From assembly GCA_017631885.1 (NCBI GenBank), contig JAGBSH010000017.1, positions 1 through 57,043 of the forward strand: a DNA stretch of 57,043 nucleotides. Direction: 5' to 3'. How positions within the stretch are numbered: the stretch's first letter is position 1; each line of letters opens with the position of its first letter. The stretch is from Fibrobacteraceae bacterium. GTDB taxonomy: Bacteria; Fibrobacterota; Fibrobacteria; Fibrobacterales; Fibrobacteraceae. Position numbers and translations under genes: made by a program. The notes below the pieces were generated by a model. That model did not search any database. It saw only the letters and a list, made by a program, of their open reading frames with translations, and had not been told where the DNA came from. Below are positions 52,550-57,043 of the stretch, one piece after another.

Positions 52550-53569
52550 TTACGGAAATTCGGTGGTGTTAGAGTCTGAACGAGAAAAATAACCTCCATC
52601 AGAATTATATTGTATATGCAGAAAAATAGAATCTGTTTTATAAGAACTTTGATTCGTTAACATATTGTTGATTTGCCACGTAAACATACTACCAGCAGGT
52701 CTTAATTCAATCACATTATTATATTTTTCTAAAATTTCATTCCATCTTCTTTTAGGATTATATAAATCTTTTATTGCTACAGAGTATTCAGATAAATTTT
52801 CAAAAATACAATAATGACAATAATCAAATGACCCCAAATAAGTTGATACAACATCATGCACTTCTATTAAAGGACATGTATACTGATACTTACTAAGATA
52901 GGATATCGGGGGGAAACCTTCGAAATCGTTTCCAATAGATGGATTTTCACTATCACAAGCATGCAATCTATTTGTATCTAAAGCGATATTTACCTTTAGC
53001 TCTTTTACATAACATACTGATCCATAAGCATAACACTGTGAAGAAGGTGCACTATTATAATCATAACTATAAAGTTCTATAGAACGAAAATTTTGATGAA
53101 AAGAAAATGTAAATACAGAGTCTTCTTTTGAAAACTGAGTAAATAAAGGATTCAAATCTATATCAAAACTTTTTTCTTCATTTAGGGAATCTAGGAGTAT
53201 AAATCTTATATGTTTATCATCATCAACTAAAAGTTCTACCATATAACTATTCCTATAAGTCTCAGGATCGCAATATCTCAAATTTCCATTATTAACAACC
53301 ATTTCTCTGTTCTTTTGAAAAAGATCTAACATCGCAGAAGGAAAATATTCATTAACATCAAATAGATTTGTATCCAAATAAATTCTTTCCGTACAAATTC
53401 CAGCACGAATAGAGTCCGCATTGTCTTCATTCAAATAAATATGAAGATTAAAAGTTGTTGGCATGTGGAGACGTATTCTTTCTCTATCATCAATGGGCTC
53501 TCCACCTATCGTATCAATTCCTTTACATCCAAATAAAATAAAGCACATAAACAAAAATAAACAACACAT
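52550..53569 (-). CDS. Putative lipoprotein of unknown function (possibly truncated by an in-frame stop)
   Basis: A 339-residue protein with a lipoprotein signal (MCCLFLFMCFILFGC, lipobox LFGC). The mature part is rich in Asp, Asn, Tyr and Cys with beta-strand character (PTTFNLHIYLNEDNADS, FTFSFHQNFRSIELYSYDY). Several Cys (CYAYGSVC, CHYC) could form disulphides. No family is recognised. It follows the large heparinase-like gene by 3 nt, so the two are one operon and probably act together at the cell surface. The frame continues 58 codons past its TAA. The start chosen is the first ATG after the upstream stop. Confidence 0.6.
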   Translation of the reverse strand: MCCLFLFMCFILFGCKGIDTIGGEPIDDRERIRLHMPTTFNLHIYLNEDNADSIRAGICTERIYLDTNLFDVNEYFPSAMLDLFQKNREMVVNNGNLRYCDPETYRNSYMVELLVDDDKHIRFILLDSLNEEKSFDIDLNPLFTQFSKEDSVFTFSFHQNFRSIELYSYDYNSAPSSQCYAYGSVCYVKELKVNIALDTNRLHACDSENPSIGNDFEGFPPISYLSKYQYTCPLIEVHDVVSTYLGSFDYCHYCIFENLSEYSVAIKDLYNPKRRWNEILEKYNNVIELRPAGSMFTWQINNMLTNQSSYKTDSIFLHIQYNSDGGYFSRSDSNTTEFP

Positions 53570-53572
53570 TCT

Positions 53573-56500
53573 TTACCTCAACAAAAGTGTTCGTAATGCT
53601 GGTAAATCAATCGTATTTACCTTTTTAAATTCACCATAAGTTTTTCCGTCCAAAACATCATACTCCCAAATTTTCTTTTCATTTAACCAAGCTAGCATAA
53701 TACCATCTGTTTCAGGGTAACCAGAAAAACGATTTAATACATCTTTTACCCTGTAACGTACTCCCTGAGGAGAAATAACTAATCGCTTGTTTTTCGCTGT
53801 ATTTTCAAAACATTGAAATTCTTGGGGACAGTTTTCAGATACCTTTTTAAAATTCTCGTCATTTACAGGATAAGTCATTACATAAGTCTTTGCTTTATCA
53901 TCTTGAATTGCAAACCAATTGTTTGCCAACATCTTGTCCGGTTCTGGATAATCGGACCGCGAGGAATTCTGAGGTATATTTCGTGGAACACTTTGTGCGT
54001 CAAGGCCTAAATCGTTTTGTGACGATCCATAAAGATGGATTCCGACTTCGGACCAATTTTCTTTTGGAGTATTTGCTAACCAAACCATTCCCTGTTCATT
54101 TGGTCTATCAATAACCCAAAAATTATCTCCAAAGTATAAAATAGAACGATGATTAGCAATGGTTGTCATATTTTCATTTACTCTATACTTCGTCAATAAG
54201 TGAATAGCAGTGAACCCTACTGAATTTATATTTTTATTATTCAAAGAATCTAACAAATTTGCTTCTGAACCACCTTCTACCTTGAAATCCTCTCCAAGTA
54301 AATCTAAATGTACTCCCAAAAAAGCTAATAAAGACCAGAAAATTCCTGAAATATTTCCTGAAAATGCCTCCGCTCTTCTACGAATTTCGTTAACATCAAT
54401 AATGTGGTTATCTCTTTGAGCCCTGAAATCAATACAAGATTCATTAGGACTGCTTTTATTGCAATTTGAACCTAAAGTTAAAATGTTATGGCTTGCATGG
54501 CGGTGAAAAATATCATTACTCGTTCTATTTCCATAACCAGAATATCCCCTATCCTGAATAATGAATCCTTGTTTTGAACTAGATAAGGTTATAGATAGGT
54601 TGTCTTGTTGGTCATGATTTTGCCCATTTTTCCATTGCTGACTATCTTCCGCAATCATGGATAAGGAAATTGTATCATTGGAAACTATAGCTGTAATTAT
54701 TCCGATTCCGTCTTTAAAAGATCCCCAAACGCCTGTTTTTTGGGGTAGGTTTGATGGTATGGCTTCATATATTGATTTATGAGGAAATCCGAATGCAGTG
54801 AGTGTGATGATTTTATTATCTCCAAACTTTAATGGATATAGTTCTGACCATTTAAGAAAATATGAATCTCCTGTCAGCTTTGCCCAAACTCGATAGTCTG
54901 GATTATAAGTACAACCATCGTCAATTTCTATGGGGATATAGCCTAAATTTTTTACTGGTCGAGAGAACTCTATCATGTAATATGGAGAACGTAAAAATTT
55001 TTCTTCTATCGCAGGCATTATTTTGTTAGCGGCCTTATAGGCTTCTTGCAATGCGGAAAGAATATAAGGAACGTCATCCCAAATGTATTGAGAATAACCT
55101 GAACCTTCTGAATAACCGCCATTTTCTCCATAATGCATTTTTAGTGCATTATTAAGATAATCTAAATTTTCATGGGTCCCATAATATAAAAATTCGTAGA
55201 GAGCTAAACTTCCATAAGCCTTCGCTACCAAATTATTTTCAAGCAACATTGGGCCTGCTAATTCTAACCACACTCTAACCCCATCGTAAACAGATTTGTA
55301 TGCACTTGCACTCTTTTCTCTAAAATTTTTGTCAATCCAAGCCAATAAAGATATGCGAGTCATTGCATTTGAAATTTCTTGCAATTTTTCAATATGAGAA
55401 TCAAAAAAAGCTTTTGCTGATTTCCAATTAGTCACAAATTCAACACATTCTATTACATCTTCTACATAACCTTCGTCAAGTCCGTACATATTCGTTATAT
55501 TCTTACAAAAATCTTGATAATTCAACTGATAAATACTATTTCCAAAATTTCTCCATTGTGTCAATAAGGCTCCTGATATATTTGCTGCATTATAACACAC
55601 CTCAAGCCCTTGAACCATCCAAGAAGCATCCGAAAGCATACCACTATTTGTTAGAAAATAATCCGTAAATTTCAATTTTCCCAAATTAGGATTCTTTGAA
55701 TCTTCAAAAAATAATTCGCCGGGAGCGTTTGAGAATGTAAAACGACGTTTAATAGTATTGCCTTTGTCGTCTGTTCTACCAGAAGTTGCCAAAATAGCAT
55801 CGGCTAATAATATGTCAAGATTTTTCGATGTAATTTTTCTAGCATTTTCTTGCTGAATTTTATTTTCATTTTTTGCTAATGAATCTGTAATATTAATTAA
55901 ATTCTTATTTTGTTTGCTATTAAGAATACTAATAAATTCTTTTTCCCATTTTGAGGTTCCCAATAGAGTTCCTTGTTCTAGTTCATTCCATTCAACCATT
56001 TTAGAATAACCAAACAATTGTGTAAATTGGTCTTTTATTCCATCAAAATCAAAACACCTTAATTCATTAAATATATCATACAACCAAAGAGTACTTTCAA
56101 CAACTCCATCTACTATTCCTGTTTGTAAATCAGCCCATCCCGAGGCAACAGTTTCTATTCCTTCACGAACATCTTCTGAAAAAATCGCAGTTACTCCAAT
56201 TGCTGGTGACACGGCAATAACCGCTACTTTATTTGCCACTTTACAAGCTTTTCGAAAAATACTTCTCCAACTCAAAGATTTTGCTCTAAAATAAGCATAT
56301 CCATGTACAATACTATCAACAGGTTCTTCAATCCAACGATTTTCTGATTCTATGAAATGCCCAATAGTTACTGTATCACGCCCTTGGACATAATTAAAAT
56401 CTAAAGGTAAGGCTAGCGTAATTTCTTGATTCGAATTAAGTTTTGCTTGAATATCAAAAACATCTCCCATGCTAATCAACTCTTTTAAATTCTCCGGACC

Positions 56501-57043
56501 ACGTGGATTAAAAGCAAGTTTTTTTATAGTAGGAACTTGACTATCAGAAAAAACATTTTTATCAAACTTTAAATTAAGTATCGCAGAAGTATAAGGTGTT
56601 TTTTCAAATTCATAACTCACTAAAATAGAATCATTTTCTAGCAAAGTTTCTGTTGTTTTTATTTGAGTCTCAACTGGTTGTTCATTTGTAGCCCACCATT
56701 TTATTTTTATTTTGCGATATTCAGGAAAAGCTAATTCTAAATAAGGGGCATGATTTGTTTTTTGAGAAATTATAACTGCTGATGTCCAACCTCCAAGACG
56801 AACTTTCTTTTTTCCCACATACACAAAACCATTCAATTCTCGACCATCTTGTGGTTCAATTTGAACATAAAGGCGATTGTATTTCCATGTTGGCAAATTT
56901 GTAATTTTAAAAACTTGTGAACTTCCTTCAAAAATAATTTCAGAATTAACTGCCCCTAAATCTTGATAACGAGATATTTTTGACTCATACAGAGAATCAG
57001 TAAAATCATAAACCATTTGCCAAATAGAATCAAGTCTACTCTT
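53573..57043 (-). CDS. Very large heparinase II/III-like exported protein (5' end outside the window)
   Basis: At least 1,156 residues; the frame is open through the window edge, so the ATG at 57016 is internal or uncertain. The first about 260 residues look like beta-sandwich modules. A helical stretch follows, then an alpha-toroid segment with GENGGYSEGSGYSQYIWDD near residue 640. The segment DNLSITLSSSKQGFIIQDRGYSGYG to HASHNILTLGS near residues 795-850 matches the heparinase II/III-like beta domain pattern. NHRSILYFGDNFWVIDRP, near residue 970, is the matching late strand pair. This suggests a polysaccharide lyase or a degenerate relative acting on uronic-acid glycans. The N-terminal half and exact substrate are not recognised. 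Coupled to the lipoprotein gene downstream. Confidence 0.65.
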   Translation of the reverse strand, partial: KSRLDSIWQMVYDFTDSLYESKISRYQDLGAVNSEIIFEGSSQVFKITNLPTWKYNRLYVQIEPQDGRELNGFVYVGKKKVRLGGWTSAVIISQKTNHAPYLELAFPEYRKIKIKWWATNEQPVETQIKTTETLLENDSILVSYEFEKTPYTSAILNLKFDKNVFSDSQVPTIKKLAFNPRGPENLKELISMGDVFDIQAKLNSNQEITLALPLDFNYVQGRDTVTIGHFIESENRWIEEPVDSIVHGYAYFRAKSLSWRSIFRKACKVANKVAVIAVSPAIGVTAIFSEDVREGIETVASGWADLQTGIVDGVVESTLWLYDIFNELRCFDFDGIKDQFTQLFGYSKMVEWNELEQGTLLGTSKWEKEFISILNSKQNKNLINITDSLAKNENKIQQENARKITSKNLDILLADAILATSGRTDDKGNTIKRRFTFSNAPGELFFEDSKNPNLGKLKFTDYFLTNSGMLSDASWMVQGLEVCYNAANISGALLTQWRNFGNSIYQLNYQDFCKNITNMYGLDEGYVEDVIECVEFVTNWKSAKAFFDSHIEKLQEISNAMTRISLLAWIDKNFREKSASAYKSVYDGVRVWLELAGPMLLENNLVAKAYGSLALYEFLYYGTHENLDYLNNALKMHYGENGGYSEGSGYSQYIWDDVPYILSALQEAYKAANKIMPAIEEKFLRSPYYMIEFSRPVKNLGYIPIEIDDGCTYNPDYRVWAKLTGDSYFLKWSELYPLKFGDNKIITLTAFGFPHKSIYEAIPSNLPQKTGVWGSFKDGIGIITAIVSNDTISLSMIAEDSQQWKNGQNHDQQDNLSITLSSSKQGFIIQDRGYSGYGNRTSNDIFHRHASHNILTLGSNCNKSSPNESCIDFRAQRDNHIIDVNEIRRRAEAFSGNISGIFWSLLAFLGVHLDLLGEDFKVEGGSEANLLDSLNNKNINSVGFTAIHLLTKYRVNENMTTIANHRSILYFGDNFWVIDRPNEQGMVWLANTPKENWSEVGIHLYGSSQNDLGLDAQSVPRNIPQNSSRSDYPEPDKMLANNWFAIQDDKAKTYVMTYPVNDENFKKVSENCPQEFQCFENTAKNKRLVISPQGVRYRVKDVLNRFSGYPETDGIMLAWLNEKKIWEYDVLDGKTYGEFKKVNTIDLPALRTLLLR

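Noticed and set aside
1-57043. CRISPR arrays, rRNA operons, insertion-sequence transposases, prophage genes
   Set aside because: No regularly spaced identical repeats, no rRNA-like sequence and no transposase, integrase or phage structural proteins were recognised on either strand.

Overview
The window comes from a Fibrobacter-type bacterium (Fibrobacterota, FCB group). Three things point there. The TIGR02147 regulator at 35.9-36.8 kb belongs to a family first defined from Fibrobacter succinogenes paralogues. The plant-wall enzymes (GH9 endoglucanase; GH43 plus CBM6-type modules with a C-terminal sorting-like tail) are typical of the group. The rest is a Gram-negative, AT-rich, non-motile-type gene set (BamA/Skp, KdsB, PilB/PilM/PilN). 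Identification is by reading proteins and motifs; no search was run.

Region 1 (1-17.1 kb) is one long run of minus-strand housekeeping genes. In transcription order these are tex, a YfgM-like TPR membrane protein, thiL, pilB, a UvrD/PcrA helicase, gatC, kdsB, a ComEA-like HhH protein, pilM, pilN, rsmD, coaD, a rhomboid protease, a PfkB kinase and the start of carB. Just before carB lies what looks like a pyrBI-style UTP-sensitive attenuator: a 60-codon leader ORF with a good ribosome site, a T-rich tract, and an intrinsic terminator inside the leader ORF, whose stop is 14 nt before carB. A 128-bp mobile-looking palindromic element sits between thiL and the TPR gene.

Region 2 (17.4-29.6 kb) holds nadA and two outer-membrane barrel-like proteins on the plus strand, then haem synthesis genes hemA-hemC-hemD on the minus strand. 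Next are an acidic exported protein with two C-terminal membrane segments overlapping folB (plus), then spoVG-comM, dxr and a Na/phosphate symporter (minus).

Region 3 (29.8-36.9 kb) is the glycan region: a GH9 endoglucanase, a second copy of the palindromic element, a GH43-CBM6 enzyme, a lipoprotein, and the TIGR02147 regulator that overlaps it. Upstream of the regulator is a near-perfect CRP-type palindrome. This is the best candidate for a coherent sensing and regulatory module.

Region 4 (37.0-49.1 kb) is a complete recC-recB-recD operon (plus), converging on skp and bamA (minus). bamA has no ATG/GTG/TTG start that would give it a proper signal peptide.

Region 5 (49.2-57.0 kb) has a small rubredoxin gene, an RsmB/NOP-type rRNA methyltransferase, a NERD-nuclease/UvrD-like helicase, and a relic of a type III restriction (Res-like) C-terminus. 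It ends with an exported pair: a lipoprotein whose frame continues past a TAA stop, and a very large heparinase II/III-like protein cut by the window edge. No rRNA, tRNA, CRISPR array or insertion-sequence transposase was recognised.
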